DNA of 64,000 nucleotides from Sphingomonas sp. (GCF_004799495.1 NZ_SSMY01000014.1:62001-126000), one strand, 5' to 3'; counted from the stretch's first letter, positions 35,368 to 44,545 are shown. Notes: generated by a model from the sequence alone, not told the origin. A program made the numbers and translations.

Positions 35368-37427
35368 TACGCTTCTACGCCTAATTGCCACAGCACGAAG
35401 GCATGCTCCTCGGCGCTTTCGTAGAGGCTGTCGAAGCGCCCCGACTTGCCGCCATGGCCCGCGCCCGTGTTGGTCTTGAGCAGCAGCACGTTGTCGTCGG
35501 TCTTGGTCGCGCGGAGCTTGGCGGCCCATTTGGCCGGTTCCCAATAGGTCACGCGCGGGTCGTTGAGGCCGCCCGAGATGAACAGCGGCGGATAGGCTTG
35601 CGCCTTGACGTTGTCGTAGGGCGAATAGGAGCGGATCAGATCGAACGCGGCCTTGTCCTCGATCGGGTTGCCCCATTCGGGCCACTCGCCGGGGGTCAGC
35701 GGCAAGGACTCATCGAGCATCGTGTTGAGCACGTCGACGAACGGCACGTCGGCGATCACCGCACCCCATAATTCGGGATCGGAATTGACCACCGCGCCCA
35801 TCAGCTCGCCGCCCGCCGAGCGGCCCGCGATCGCGATCTTGCCCGCGGCGGTCCAGCCGTCCGCGATAAGCGCCTTCGCCACATCGACGAAATCGTTGAA
35901 GGTGTTGGCGCGCTTTTCGAGCTTGCCATCGTGATACCATTGCTGGCCGAGATCGTCGCCACCGCGGATGTGCGCGATGGCATAGGCGAAGCCGCGGTCG
36001 AGCAGCGACAGCCGCCCGGTCGAGAAACCCGGCGGGATCGCATAGCCGTAGGCGCCATAAGCGTAGAGAAAGAGCGGGCGTGAGCCGTCGCGTGGGAAGT
36101 CCTTGGGATAAACGATCGACACCGGCACCTCGGTGCCGTCGCGCGCTTTGATCTTCAGCCGCTCGGTCGCGTATTTGCCCGCGTCGTAGCCGCTCGGAAT
36201 TTCCTGCACCTTGAGCGTCGTCATTTCGCCGGTCGCCACGTCGTAGTCGTACACGGTCCCCGGCGTGACCATCGATTCGTAACCCAGCCGGATCACCGGC
36301 ATGTCATATTCGGGATTGTCGCCGAGGCCGGCGGCATAACTCGCCTCGGGGAAGACGATCCGCTGCGGCGCGATGCCGGGATCGTAGCGGTGGATCGCGA
36401 TCTGATCCAAGCCGTCCTCGCGCCCCTCGACCACGAAATAGTCACGGTAGCACTCGATCCCGGTCATGTAGAAATGCGGGCTCGGCGCGATCAGTTCGGA
36501 CCAGTTGCTCGGGTCCGAGAGCGGCGCGGTGCAGAGTCGCCACATCGGATCGGTGTCGTTGGTGTGGATATAGAGCGTATCGCCGTGGGTCTCGACATCG
36601 TATTCGCGGCCGGTCTTGCGCGGCGCGACGCAGAGCATCGGCGCGGTGGGGTCGCTCGCGGGAAGCAGATAGGCTTCGCTGGTATTGTGGTCGCCCGTCG
36701 CGACGACGATCCACTGGCGGTCGCTGGTTTCCGACACGCCGACGCGGAAGCCTTCGTCGGCCTCGTGGTACAGTTCAACATCGTCCTTCGGATCGGTCCC
36801 GAGCCGGTGCAGCCGCGCATTGTCGGTGCGCCATTGCTCGTTGGCGAGGCCATAGAGGAACGCGCCGTCGTCGGCGGTCCAGACGATCTCCGACAGCATG
36901 CCGGGGATCGTATCGGGGAGGTGCTCGCCGGTCGCGAGGTCCTTGACGCGGATCGTGAACCGCTCCGCCCCGCTGTCGTCGATCGCATAGGCCAGCAGCT
37001 TGCCGTTGTTCGACACCGAAAAGGCGCCGAGCCGGAAATATTCCTTGCCCTCGGCCAGCGCCGGCTCGTCGAGGATGAGTTGGTCCTCGCCACCGGCGAC
37101 GGGCTTGCGCCACCATTTGCGGTACTGCCCCCCGGTCTCGAACGCGGTCCAATAGAGCCAGTCGCCGTCCTTCTGCGGGACCGAGGAATCGTCCTCCTTG
37201 ATCCGCGCCTTCATCTCTTCGTACAGCCGATCGGTCAGCGGCTTGTGCGGCGCCATCACCGCTTCGAAATAGGCGTTCTCCGCCTCGAGATAGGCGAGCA
37301 CGTCCTTGTCGGTGACGGTCGGGTAGTTCGGGTCCTTCAGCCATGCCCAAGGGTCTGAAATCGTCGTACCGTGCGCGGTGAAGGAATGATCACGCGTCGT
37401 GGCGATTGGGGGCTTGGGATTGGTCAT
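35367..37427 (-). CDS. ptrB: S9 family oligopeptidase (PtrB-like)
   Basis: 686 residues from ATG 37427; an upstream extension is translated repeat and excluded. N-terminal seven-bladed propeller (about 10-410), then the alpha/beta hydrolase domain. Y-A-Y-G-A-Y-G-Y, G-R-S-A-G-G with the nucleophile Ser, G-G-L-N-D-P-R-V with Asp and T-G-A-G-H-G-G with His form the triad. No signal peptide, so it acts in the cytoplasm on short peptides, probably after basic residues. Start of a small run with the 76-aa gene and a thioesterase. Confidence 0.92.
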   Translation of the reverse strand: MTNPKPPIATTRDHSFTAHGTTISDPWAWLKDPNYPTVTDKDVLAYLEAENAYFEAVMAPHKPLTDRLYEEMKARIKEDDSSVPQKDGDWLYWTAFETGGQYRKWWRKPVAGGEDQLILDEPALAEGKEYFRLGAFSVSNNGKLLAYAIDDSGAERFTIRVKDLATGEHLPDTIPGMLSEIVWTADDGAFLYGLANEQWRTDNARLHRLGTDPKDDVELYHEADEGFRVGVSETSDRQWIVVATGDHNTSEAYLLPASDPTAPMLCVAPRKTGREYDVETHGDTLYIHTNDTDPMWRLCTAPLSDPSNWSELIAPSPHFYMTGIECYRDYFVVEGREDGLDQIAIHRYDPGIAPQRIVFPEASYAAGLGDNPEYDMPVIRLGYESMVTPGTVYDYDVATGEMTTLKVQEIPSGYDAGKYATERLKIKARDGTEVPVSIVYPKDFPRDGSRPLFLYAYGAYGYAIPPGFSTGRLSLLDRGFAYAIAHIRGGDDLGQQWYHDGKLEKRANTFNDFVDVAKALIADGWTAAGKIAIAGRSAGGELMGAVVNSDPELWGAVIADVPFVDVLNTMLDESLPLTPGEWPEWGNPIEDKAAFDLIRSYSPYDNVKAQAYPPLFISGGLNDPRVTYWEPAKWAAKLRATKTDDNVLLLKTNTGAGHGGKSGRFDSLYESAEEHAFVLWQLGVEA

Positions 37428-37448
37428 GCGCGGTTCCCTAGCCTCCTC

Positions 37449-37536
37449 GTCATCCCCGCGAAAGCGGGGACCCATCTCGTGAACGTGAGGCTGGGTGCAG
37501 CCGCAGGAGATGGGTTCCCGCTTTCGCGGGAATGAC
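37449..37536. repeat. Dispersed palindromic repeat
   Basis: GTCATCCCCGCGAAAGCGGG at one end mirrors CCCGCTTTCGCGGGAATGAC at the other, with inner ACCCATCTC/GAGATGGGT arms. It separates two divergent genes (S9 peptidase and MFS transporter), so it sits in a promoter region rather than at gene ends. The MFS start follows 17 bases later. Confidence 0.75.
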
Positions 37537-37552
37537 GGTAGAGGGATGGCCG

Positions 37553-38914
37553 ATGCCGACCCGCCCATCGCACCCGCGCCTCACGCTCCTCGCGACGATC
37601 CTCGCCTCGACGCTGGCGTTCATCGATGGGTCGGTGGTCAACGTCGCGCTGCCGGCGATCGGTCGCGACCTGCACGCGAGCGCGGCGGACCTGCAGTGGA
37701 CGATCAACGCGTATTTGCTCCCGCTGTCGGCGTTGCTGTTGCTGGGCGGGGCGGCGGGGGATCATTTCGGGCGGCGGCGGATGCTGATCGGCGGGATCGC
37801 TTTGTTCGCCGCGGCGTCCTTTGCGTGCGCGCTGGCACCGGGCCTCGGCGTGCTCCTCGCCGCGCGCGTCGTCCAGGGCGTGGGCGCGGCGATGCTGATG
37901 CCCAACAGCCTGTCGATCCTGAGCCACGCCTTTTCGGGCGAGGAAAAAGGCCGCGCGGTCGGCACCTGGGCAGCGGTCGGCGCGATCGCGTCGGCATTCG
38001 GGCCGCCGCTCGGCGGGTGGCTGGTGGACAGCGTCGGGTGGCGCGCGATCTTCTTCATCAGCCTGCCGGTCGCCGCGGCGGCGATCGGCCTCGCGCTCAC
38101 GGGCGTCGCGGAAAGCGGCGAGGGCCAGCAGCCGCTCGACTGGCCCGGCGCGGCGCTGGCGACGGTGGCGCTGGGTGCGCTGACCTGGGCACTGACGCTA
38201 TGGTCGAGCCAGCGCGTCATGACCGAGGCGGCGTGGATCGCGCTCGGCGTAGGGCTCGCCACGCTGGCGCTTTTCGTGATTGTCGAGCATCGCCGCTGTG
38301 ACCGTGCGATGATGCCGCTCGCCTTGTTCGGGACCAAGGCGTTCGTCGGACTCACCTCCTATACCTTCCTGCTTTACGGCGCGCTCGGCGGGCTGATCGT
38401 GCTGCTGCCGTTTGTGCTGATCACCGGCGGGGGCTATTCGCCGGTGCAGGCGGGGCTCGCGCTGTTGCCGTTTTCGATCGGGATCGGCCTCGGGTCGCGC
38501 GCGATGGGCATACTGACCGAGCGGATCGGGCCGCGCTGGCCGCTCACGATCGGGCCGCTGGTGGTCGCCGCCGGGTTCGCGCTGATGCTCCGGGTCGAGC
38601 CGCAAGCGAGTTACTGGACGAGCGTGCTCCCCGGGATCGCGGCGATCGCGCTCGGCATGGCGATGGCGGTCGCGCCGCTGACCACCGCGGTGCTGTCGTC
38701 GGTCGACGACGAGCACACCGGCACCGCCTCGGGCTTCAACAGCGCGATCGCGCGGACCGGCGGGCTGATCGCGACGGCGTCGTGCGGCGCGGTGATCGCG
38801 GCGAGCGGCGCGGCGTTGCTCGGGGCGTTCCATATGGCGGCGGTCGTCGGCGCCGGCCTTGCGATCGGCGCGGGCGCGTCGGCCTTCGCCAGCTTCGACG
38901 CCAAGCCCGGCTGA
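37553..38914 (+). CDS. MFS transporter, DHA2 (14-TM) drug:H+ antiporter family
   Basis: 453 residues from ATG 37553, with AGAGGGA seven bases upstream; an ATG at 37532 in frame is less likely. Helix 1 carries L-A-F-I-D-G-S-V-V-N-V-A-L-P, the DHA2 motif D1, followed by D-L-Q-W-T-I-N-A-Y and G-D-H-F-G-R-R-R (motif A). Motif C is G-P-P-L-G-G-W. About 13-14 helices. It exports small molecules or drugs; substrate unknown. Confidence 0.9.
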   Translation: MPTRPSHPRLTLLATILASTLAFIDGSVVNVALPAIGRDLHASAADLQWTINAYLLPLSALLLLGGAAGDHFGRRRMLIGGIALFAAASFACALAPGLGVLLAARVVQGVGAAMLMPNSLSILSHAFSGEEKGRAVGTWAAVGAIASAFGPPLGGWLVDSVGWRAIFFISLPVAAAAIGLALTGVAESGEGQQPLDWPGAALATVALGALTWALTLWSSQRVMTEAAWIALGVGLATLALFVIVEHRRCDRAMMPLALFGTKAFVGLTSYTFLLYGALGGLIVLLPFVLITGGGYSPVQAGLALLPFSIGIGLGSRAMGILTERIGPRWPLTIGPLVVAAGFALMLRVEPQASYWTSVLPGIAAIALGMAMAVAPLTTAVLSSVDDEHTGTASGFNSAIARTGGLIATASCGAVIAASGAALLGAFHMAAVVGAGLAIGAGASAFASFDAKPG

Positions 38915-38958
38915 TCGCCCACTTGTCGCGCGCGCCGCGTTTCTGGCAAGGGAGCATC

Positions 38959-40758
38959 ATGTCCACCTACGCCGACCGCCTTTCCGCCCTTCGCGACCAG
39001 CTCAAGCGCGATCGCCTCGACGGGTTCGTCGTCCCGCTGACCGACGAGCATATGTCCGAATATGTCGGCGCCTATGCGCAGCGCCTCGCCTGGCTGACCG
39101 GGTTCCAGGGATCGGCGGGGACCGCGGTGGTGCTGCCCGCCGAAGCCGCGATGTTCGTCGACGGGCGCTATACGCTGCAGGTGCGCGAGCAGGTCGATGG
39201 CGGCGATTACCAGTTCGTCGAGGTGCCCGCGACGAGCGTCGCCGACTGGCTCGGCGCGCACGTTTCGCAGGGCGGACGGATTGGCTACGACCCGTGGCTG
39301 CATACGTCGGAATGGGTGAAAGCCGCCGAAAAGGCGCTGGCGGCGAAGGGTGCCGCGCTGGTCGCGGTCGACACCAACCCGGTCGACGCGATCTGGCCCG
39401 ACCGCCCGGCACCGTCCGACGCGCGGCTGGTGGTCCAGCCCGACGACCTCGCGGGCAAATCATCGGCGCAGAAGCGCGCCGACATCGCCGACTGGCTGGC
39501 CGAGCAGAAGGCCGATGCGGTGGTGCTCTCCGCGCTCGATTCGATCGCCTGGGCGCTCAACGTGCGCGGCGCCGACGTCGAGCGCACCCCGGTCGCGCTG
39601 GCCTATGCGATCGCCAATGCCGACGGCACCCTCGACCTGTTCGTCGCGCCGGAGAAGATGAGCGACGAAGTCGCGAAGCACCTCGGCAATGCGGTGACGG
39701 TGCACGATCGCAAGGATTTCGCGCCGGCGCTCGGCAAATATGCCGGCAAGCGCGTCGCCGCCGATCCCGAGCGCGCGGTCGCGGCGATCATCGACGGGCT
39801 GAAGGCAGGCGGCGCGACCGTGCTCGCGCTGCGCGACCCGGTGGTGCTCGCGAAGGCGATCAAGAACCCGGCCGAGGCCGCCGGTCACCGCGCGGCGAGC
39901 GTGCGCGACGGCGCGGCGCTGACGCGCTTCCTCAAATGGTGCGAGGAAACGCTCCCCAACGGCACCGAAACCGAGCTGACCGCCGCCGCCAAGCTGCAGG
40001 AATTGCGCGAGGCGACCGGGCTGCTCAAGGATTTGAGCTTCGACACGATTTCCGCCACGGGGCCGCACGGCGCGATCCCGCACTACCGCGTGACCGAGGA
40101 ATCGAGCCTGCCGATCGGCCCGGGCCAGCTCTATCTGGTCGATTCGGGCGGGCAGTACGCCGACGGCACCACCGACGTGACGCGCGTCGTGCCCGTGGGC
40201 GAGCCGACGCCGGAGATGGTCGATCGCTTCACGCGCGTGCTTCAGGGGCATATCGCGCTCGCCACTGCGGTGTTTCCCGAAGGCACCAACGGCGGCCAAC
40301 TCGACGCTTTCGCGCGGCGGCCGCTGTGGGAAGCGGGGCTCGATTTCGCGCATGGCACCGGGCACGGCGTCGGCGCTTATCTCGCGGTGCACGAGGGGCC
40401 GCAGCGGATCGCCAAGCCCAACTACCCCGGTGGCGGCCCGGCCGAACCGCTCAAGCCCGGCATGATCATCTCGAACGAGCCGGGCTACTATAAGGCCGGC
40501 GATTACGGCATCCGGATCGAGAATCTCGTGCTGGTCGAACGCCGCGACATCCCCGGCGCTGAGCAACCGATGATGGGGTTCGAAACGCTGACCTACGCGC
40601 CGATCGAGCGGCGGCTGATCGAACCGGCATTGCTGACCGTGGCCGAACGCGCCTGGCTCGACGCGTATCACGGGCGGGTGCTCGACGTGCTCGGGCCCGA
40701 ACTCGACGCCGACGAGCGCAAGTGGCTCCTCGCCAAGTGCGCGACGATCGGGGGGTGA
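38959..40758 (+). CDS. pepP: Xaa-Pro aminopeptidase (M24B)
   Basis: 599 residues from ATG 38959, with AAGGGAG upstream. Two creatinase-like N-terminal domains, then the pita-bread metallopeptidase: D-S-G-G-Q-Y-x-D-G-T-T-D-V-T-R with two metal Asp, F-A-H-G-T-G-H-G-V-G (His), S-N-E-P-G-Y-Y and G-I-R-I-E-N (Glu ligands). The length fits the eukaryote-like APP1 type. Removes N-terminal residues before proline in the cytoplasm. Confidence 0.94.
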   Translation: MSTYADRLSALRDQLKRDRLDGFVVPLTDEHMSEYVGAYAQRLAWLTGFQGSAGTAVVLPAEAAMFVDGRYTLQVREQVDGGDYQFVEVPATSVADWLGAHVSQGGRIGYDPWLHTSEWVKAAEKALAAKGAALVAVDTNPVDAIWPDRPAPSDARLVVQPDDLAGKSSAQKRADIADWLAEQKADAVVLSALDSIAWALNVRGADVERTPVALAYAIANADGTLDLFVAPEKMSDEVAKHLGNAVTVHDRKDFAPALGKYAGKRVAADPERAVAAIIDGLKAGGATVLALRDPVVLAKAIKNPAEAAGHRAASVRDGAALTRFLKWCEETLPNGTETELTAAAKLQELREATGLLKDLSFDTISATGPHGAIPHYRVTEESSLPIGPGQLYLVDSGGQYADGTTDVTRVVPVGEPTPEMVDRFTRVLQGHIALATAVFPEGTNGGQLDAFARRPLWEAGLDFAHGTGHGVGAYLAVHEGPQRIAKPNYPGGGPAEPLKPGMIISNEPGYYKAGDYGIRIENLVLVERRDIPGAEQPMMGFETLTYAPIERRLIEPALLTVAERAWLDAYHGRVLDVLGPELDADERKWLLAKCATIGG

Positions 40759-40763
40759 CCTAG

Positions 40764-40895
40764 TCCTCCCCGTTCACGGGGAGGTGGCAGCCGCAGGCTG
40801 ACGGAAGGGGTGGGCGGCGAGCAGCGTCGCTTGCGGCGATCTCCCTCCACCACGCCGCTGCGCGTCGCGGTCCCCTCCCTGTAAAACGGGGAGGA
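40764..40895. repeat. Dispersed palindromic repeat acting as bidirectional terminator
   Basis: TCCTCCCCGTT at the left pairs with AAACGGGGAGGA at the right, with inner hairpins and the segment GGCAGCCGCAGGCTGAC. It fills the gap between convergent genes and ends in GATTTTT on the plus strand, so it can terminate transcription. The same family is present in reverse orientation inside the methylmalonyl-CoA mutase gene (60488-60624). Confidence 0.75.
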
Positions 40896-40898
40896 TTT

Positions 40899-42986
40899 TT
40901 AAGGCCTAACTACCGCGTTGACCGCATCCGCCGCGCGTAGCGCCGCCATCAGCTTCTCAAGATGCGCGGCGTCGCGGACTTCCAGGTCGATCTGATTGGT
41001 GTGGAAGCCGGTATCGGTCGAATCGAAGCGGATGTTGATGATGTTGGCGCGGTGCTGGCCGATGATCGTCGACACGGTGCCGAGCGCGCCGGGCTCGTTC
41101 TTCAGCGTGATCTCAATCTGCGCCATCCCACCTTCGGCCTTGTTGCCCCAGGCGAGATCGACCCAATCGGCGTCGTCCGATTTGGCCAGCACCGGGCAAT
41201 CGATGCGGTGGACCGCGATTTCCTGGTCGGGGCGGCGCAGACCGACGATGCGGTCGCCGGGCACCGGGTGACAGCACGAATCGAGCATATAAGCGACGCC
41301 CGGGGTCAGCCCGGTGATCGATACCGCCGATTGCTGCGGCAGCGCGCGGCCGGCGTCGGTCCCCGCCGATCCCGGCATCAGCGCCTCCATCAGCTGCGCG
41401 TCGGTGATCCGGTGCCGCGCCACCGCTTCGAGCAGCGCGTCCTCGTCGGTCAGCTTGAGCTTCTTGAGCGCGGTCTTGACCGCATCGACGCTGAGCGGTG
41501 CGGGCAGGCGCTGGACGATCTCGTCGTAGAGCTTGCGCCCCAGCGATAGCGTTTCCTTGCGCTCGGTGAGTCTGAGCGAGCGGCGGATCGCGGCGCGCGC
41601 CTTCCCGGTGATCGCGAAGTTGAGCCAGTTGGGCTGCGGCGTCTGCGCCTTCGAGCGCAGGATCTGCACCTGGTCGCCATTGTCGATCGCGGTGCGTAAG
41701 GGAACGTGCCGGCCGTTGATCTTCGCTCCCACCGCCTGGTCGCCGAGATCGGTGTGGACGGCATAGGCGAAGTCGATCGGCGTCGCGCCCTTGGGCAATT
41801 GGTGCAGCTCGCCCTTGGGTGTGAAGGCGAAGATGCGGTCCTGGTACATCGCCATGCGCGTGTGTTCGAGCAGTTCCTCGGGGCTGTCGGCGGTCTCGAG
41901 GATCTCGACCAGGTCGCTGATCCAGCTGTGCTGTGTGTCGGCGCGGACCTTGCCGGTCTTGTACGCCCAGTGCGCGGCGAGCCCGTATTCGGCCTCGGCG
42001 TGCATTTCCTCGGTGCGGATCTGGATTTCGACGCGCGTGTCGCCGGCGTGCATCACCGAGGTGTGGAGCGAACGATAGCCGTTGCGCTTGGGGGTCGAGA
42101 TGTAATCCTTGAAACGGCCCGGCACGCTCGGCCAGCGGCGGTGGATGATGCCGAGCGCGCGGTAGCAATCCTCCTCGGTCGGCACCGTCACGCGGAACGC
42201 CATGATGTCGGACAGCTGCTCGAAGCTGATGTGCCGCTCCTGCATCTTCTTCCAGATGCTGTACGGGTGCTTCTCGCGCCCCGATATGTCGGCGTCGACC
42301 CCGGCGCGCGACAGGAGCAGCTTGAGGCCGGAGCCGATCTTGGCGATGCGGTCGCCGCCGCCTTCCTTCAACTGCTCGAGGCGCTTCGTAATGGAGGCAA
42401 ACGCTTCGGGCTCGAGCTGCGCGAAGGCGAGGCTCTGCATCTCCTTCATGAACTCGTACATGCCGATCCGCTCGGCGAGCGGCGCGTAGATGTCCATCGT
42501 CTCGCGCGCGATGCGCTTGCGCTTCTCCGGGTTCTCGATGTGGTGCAGCGTGCGCATGTTGTGCAGCCGGTCGGCGAGCTTGACCAACAGCACGCGGATG
42601 TCGTCGGACATCGCGAGTAGGAACTTGCGCAAATTCTCGGCGGCGCGCTCGGTGTCCGATTGCGCCTCGATCTTCGAAAGCTTGGTGACGCCGTCGACCA
42701 TCCGCGCGACATTGTCGCCGAACAGTTTCTCGATCTGCTCGGGGGTGGCGACGGTATCCTCGATCGTGTCGTGGAGGATCGCGGTCGCGATCGTCTCGTC
42801 GTCGAGGTGGAGGTCGGTCAGGATACCCGCGACCTCGATCGGATGGCTGAAATAGGGGTCGCCCGAGGCGCGCTTCTGGCTGCCATGCGCCTGGAGCGAA
42901 AAGACGTAGGCGCGGTTGAGCAATGCCTCGTCGGCGTCGGGATCGTACCCGAGCACGCGATCGACGAGTTCATATTGGCGCAGCAT
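40899..42986 (-). CDS. rsh: Bifunctional (p)ppGpp synthetase/hydrolase (Rsh)
   Basis: 695 residues. HD hydrolase domain: A-H-G-S-Q-K-R-A-S-G, Y-F-S-H-P, L-H-D-T-I-E-D-T (His72, Asp73), so hydrolysis is intact. Synthetase: F-K-D-Y-I-S-T-P-K-R-N-G-Y-R-S-L-H. TGS domain begins at F-A-F-T-P-K-G-E-L; a conserved Cys/helical region and a C-terminal ACT domain follow (I-I-N-I-R-F-D). It sets the stringent-response alarmone level; alphaproteobacteria usually have this one long RSH. Confidence 0.96.
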   Translation of the reverse strand: MLRQYELVDRVLGYDPDADEALLNRAYVFSLQAHGSQKRASGDPYFSHPIEVAGILTDLHLDDETIATAILHDTIEDTVATPEQIEKLFGDNVARMVDGVTKLSKIEAQSDTERAAENLRKFLLAMSDDIRVLLVKLADRLHNMRTLHHIENPEKRKRIARETMDIYAPLAERIGMYEFMKEMQSLAFAQLEPEAFASITKRLEQLKEGGGDRIAKIGSGLKLLLSRAGVDADISGREKHPYSIWKKMQERHISFEQLSDIMAFRVTVPTEEDCYRALGIIHRRWPSVPGRFKDYISTPKRNGYRSLHTSVMHAGDTRVEIQIRTEEMHAEAEYGLAAHWAYKTGKVRADTQHSWISDLVEILETADSPEELLEHTRMAMYQDRIFAFTPKGELHQLPKGATPIDFAYAVHTDLGDQAVGAKINGRHVPLRTAIDNGDQVQILRSKAQTPQPNWLNFAITGKARAAIRRSLRLTERKETLSLGRKLYDEIVQRLPAPLSVDAVKTALKKLKLTDEDALLEAVARHRITDAQLMEALMPGSAGTDAGRALPQQSAVSITGLTPGVAYMLDSCCHPVPGDRIVGLRRPDQEIAVHRIDCPVLAKSDDADWVDLAWGNKAEGGMAQIEITLKNEPGALGTVSTIIGQHRANIINIRFDSTDTGFHTNQIDLEVRDAAHLEKLMAALRAADAVNAVVRP

Positions 42987-43023
42987 CTATGGCTAAGATG
43001 CCCGGATGACGCTGCTTTGCAAC

Positions 43024-43056
43024 AAAAATGCTGGCCGCGGGCGAACCCGCGGCCAG
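43024..43056 (-). terminator. Intrinsic terminator of the CC_3452-like gene
   Basis: An 11-bp perfect stem (43031-43041 with 43046-43056, CTGGCCGCGGG) around CGAA, followed on the minus strand after two bases by five T (43028-43024). It lies 10 bases past the stop codon. Confidence 0.85.
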
Positions 43057-43066
43057 AGAGGGGAGC

Positions 43067-43387
43067 TCAGTTCGCCTTGGCGTTGCACTTGGCGAGGGCG
43101 TCGGCGTCGAGCGCCTGGCCGCCGGCCGAGAACGACGAAAGCTTGCCGACGCGCTGCGCGACGAGCTGGCACAGGATGAGGTCGCGTTCGGCCGCCTTCG
43201 ACGCGGTGAACGCGCCGTCGCGGAACTTCCATAGCGTGTCGCGGGTGATGATGCTGGTCTTGGCCGGCGCCTCGACCGGGGTGGCGGCGTAATAGCCGGC
43301 CGACCCCAGGGGCTGCGCGAGCGCGACGGTCGAGCCGAGCACGGTGGTAACGGCTAGCGCGCCGATGAATGCGAGTGTGCGGGACAT
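43067..43387 (-). CDS. CC_3452-like secreted protein
   Basis: 106 residues from ATG 43387 with GAGGAAA upstream. Signal peptide 1-25 (A-L-A-Q). The mature part reads T-R-D-T-L-W-K-F-R-D-G-A-F-T, E-R-D-L-I-L-C-Q-L-V-A-Q-R-V-G, L-S-S-F-S-A-G-G, L-A-K-C-N-A, which matches by memory the CC_3452 family of alphaproteobacterial periplasmic proteins of unknown role. The first usual Cys pair is replaced by Phe (W-K-F, G-A-F), leaving two Cys. Confidence 0.75.
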   Translation of the reverse strand: MSRTLAFIGALAVTTVLGSTVALAQPLGSAGYYAATPVEAPAKTSIITRDTLWKFRDGAFTASKAAERDLILCQLVAQRVGKLSSFSAGGQALDADALAKCNAKAN

Positions 43388-43432
43388 GTTTTCCTCCTTC
43401 GTCCGGTGCAACGCACAATAGGTTGCGAATCA

Positions 43433-43452
43433 CTACCTAGTGTATTAGGTAG
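43433..43452. promoter_or_regulatory. Inverted-repeat operator between CC_3452-like and HxlR genes
   Basis: CTACCTA (43433-43439) and TAGGTAG (43446-43452) flank GTGTAT, a perfect 7-bp dyad in an AT-richer gap between divergent genes. It is bracketed by direct copies of GGTTGC (43421-43426, 43455-43460). The dyad size fits a winged-helix dimer such as the adjacent HxlR regulator. Confidence 0.6.
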
Positions 43453-43532
43453 CAGGTTGCAACTAAAAACTTACATGGCATTTTCATGACGCAAAAAATA
43501 CGATACGCTGCTGGCAAAAGAGAGGAATTCCG

Positions 43533-44033
43533 ATGGGCATGAGCGGCCATCTGCGCGAGCCGCTGCGCGACCTGGTCGAGTGCAGCTTGCCGGCGGCGCT
43601 CGAGGCGATGGGCGAGCGCTGGTCGTTCATGATCCTGCGCGCGGCGTTCAACGGCCTGCACCATTTCGAGGAATATCAGTCGGAGCTCGGCATCGCGCGC
43701 AACATCCTGGCCAACCGGCTGGCGCGGCTGGTCGAGCACGGCATCCTGACACGCGAGGCGCTGCCCGAGGATCGCCGCAAGATTCAGTACCAGCTGACCG
43801 ACAAGGGGTTTGCGCTGCTCCCGACGATGGTCGCGCTCAGGCAATGGGGCGAGCGGTGGGAGACGGGCACGCCCGCGACCCCGGTGCTGGTCGATGCGCG
43901 CGACATGCGCCGGATCCAGCCAGTCCAGGTGCTGTCGCATGACGGCCGCCCACTCGGGAAGGGCGACTTACATTGGGCGCTGCCCGAGGATGTGGTCGGC
44001 GAGAACGAGCCGTTGCAGCAGGCCGCGGAGTAG
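43533..44033 (+). CDS. HxlR family transcriptional regulator
   Basis: 166 residues. The winged helix fits HxlR closely: C-S-L-P-A-A-L-E-A-M-G-E-R-W-S-F-M-I-L-R-A-A, F-N-G-L-H-H-F-E-E-Y-Q, I-A-R-N-I-L-A-N-R-L-A-R-L-V-E-H-G-I-L, Y-Q-L-T-D-K-G. A C-terminal extension (about 120-166) may sense a ligand. Divergent from the CC_3452-like gene with a dyad between them. Confidence 0.9.
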   Translation: MGMSGHLREPLRDLVECSLPAALEAMGERWSFMILRAAFNGLHHFEEYQSELGIARNILANRLARLVEHGILTREALPEDRRKIQYQLTDKGFALLPTMVALRQWGERWETGTPATPVLVDARDMRRIQPVQVLSHDGRPLGKGDLHWALPEDVVGENEPLQQAAE

Positions 44034-44049
44034 GCCATAGCGTCCTCCT

Positions 44050-44116
44050 AGCGAAAGCTGGGATCTCAGGCGACGGCGCGATACCGCACGAGACCCCAGC
44101 TTCCGCTGGGGTGATG
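44050..44116. repeat. Palindromic repeat between convergent genes
   Basis: AGCGAAAGCTGGGATCTC on the left mirrors GAGACCCCAGCTTCCGCT on the right with a loop of about 25 bases. It ends the plus-strand HxlR gene and the minus-strand thioesterase gene and could terminate both. Confidence 0.6.
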
Positions 44117-44119
44117 GTT

Positions 44120-44545
44120 TTAGGTAGGCAGTTTTCCGATGAACTGCCGCACCGCACCGGCGATCGGCGCGGGCTCGCCGGTCGGCAGGTGGACGTTGAC
44201 GATCACCATGTCGACCGCACAGTGCAGCTCGCCGGTCGCTTCGTTCACCATCTCGTAGCGCTGCGTCATGCTGGTCGTGCCGACGCGGTCGATGCGGACC
44301 CAGATACGGATCGTGTCGCCCCATACGAAGGGCTTGAGATAGTCGACCTCCGCGCGGCGGACGTGGAATTCGGTGTCGGTCCACACCGGGCCGAGCGCGT
44401 CGGCGATCCCGGTCCATTCCCAGAACTCGGCCGCGGCGACGTCGGTATATTCGAGGTAGCGCGAGTTGAAGACGACCTTCTGCCCGTCGATCTCAGCATA
44501 GCGGACCTTGAACGCGGTCGAGAAAGCGAAGCCCTCGCGTTGCAT
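44120..44545 (-). CDS. Acyl-CoA thioesterase family protein (hot-dog fold)
   Basis: 141 residues from ATG 44545, sharing one base with the TauE stop (TGATG). V-R-Y-A-E-I-D-G-Q-K-V-V-F-N-S-R-Y-L-E-Y is the 4HBT active-site region, with Asp kept and the usual His replaced by Lys/Val, followed by R-R-A-E-V-D-Y-L-K-P. Substrate unknown. Last of a three-gene run with the aminotransferase and TauE genes. Confidence 0.82.
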   Translation of the reverse strand: MQREGFAFSTAFKVRYAEIDGQKVVFNSRYLEYTDVAAAEFWEWTGIADALGPVWTDTEFHVRRAEVDYLKPFVWGDTIRIWVRIDRVGTTSMTQRYEMVNEATGELHCAVDMVIVNVHLPTGEPAPIAGAVRQFIGKLPT

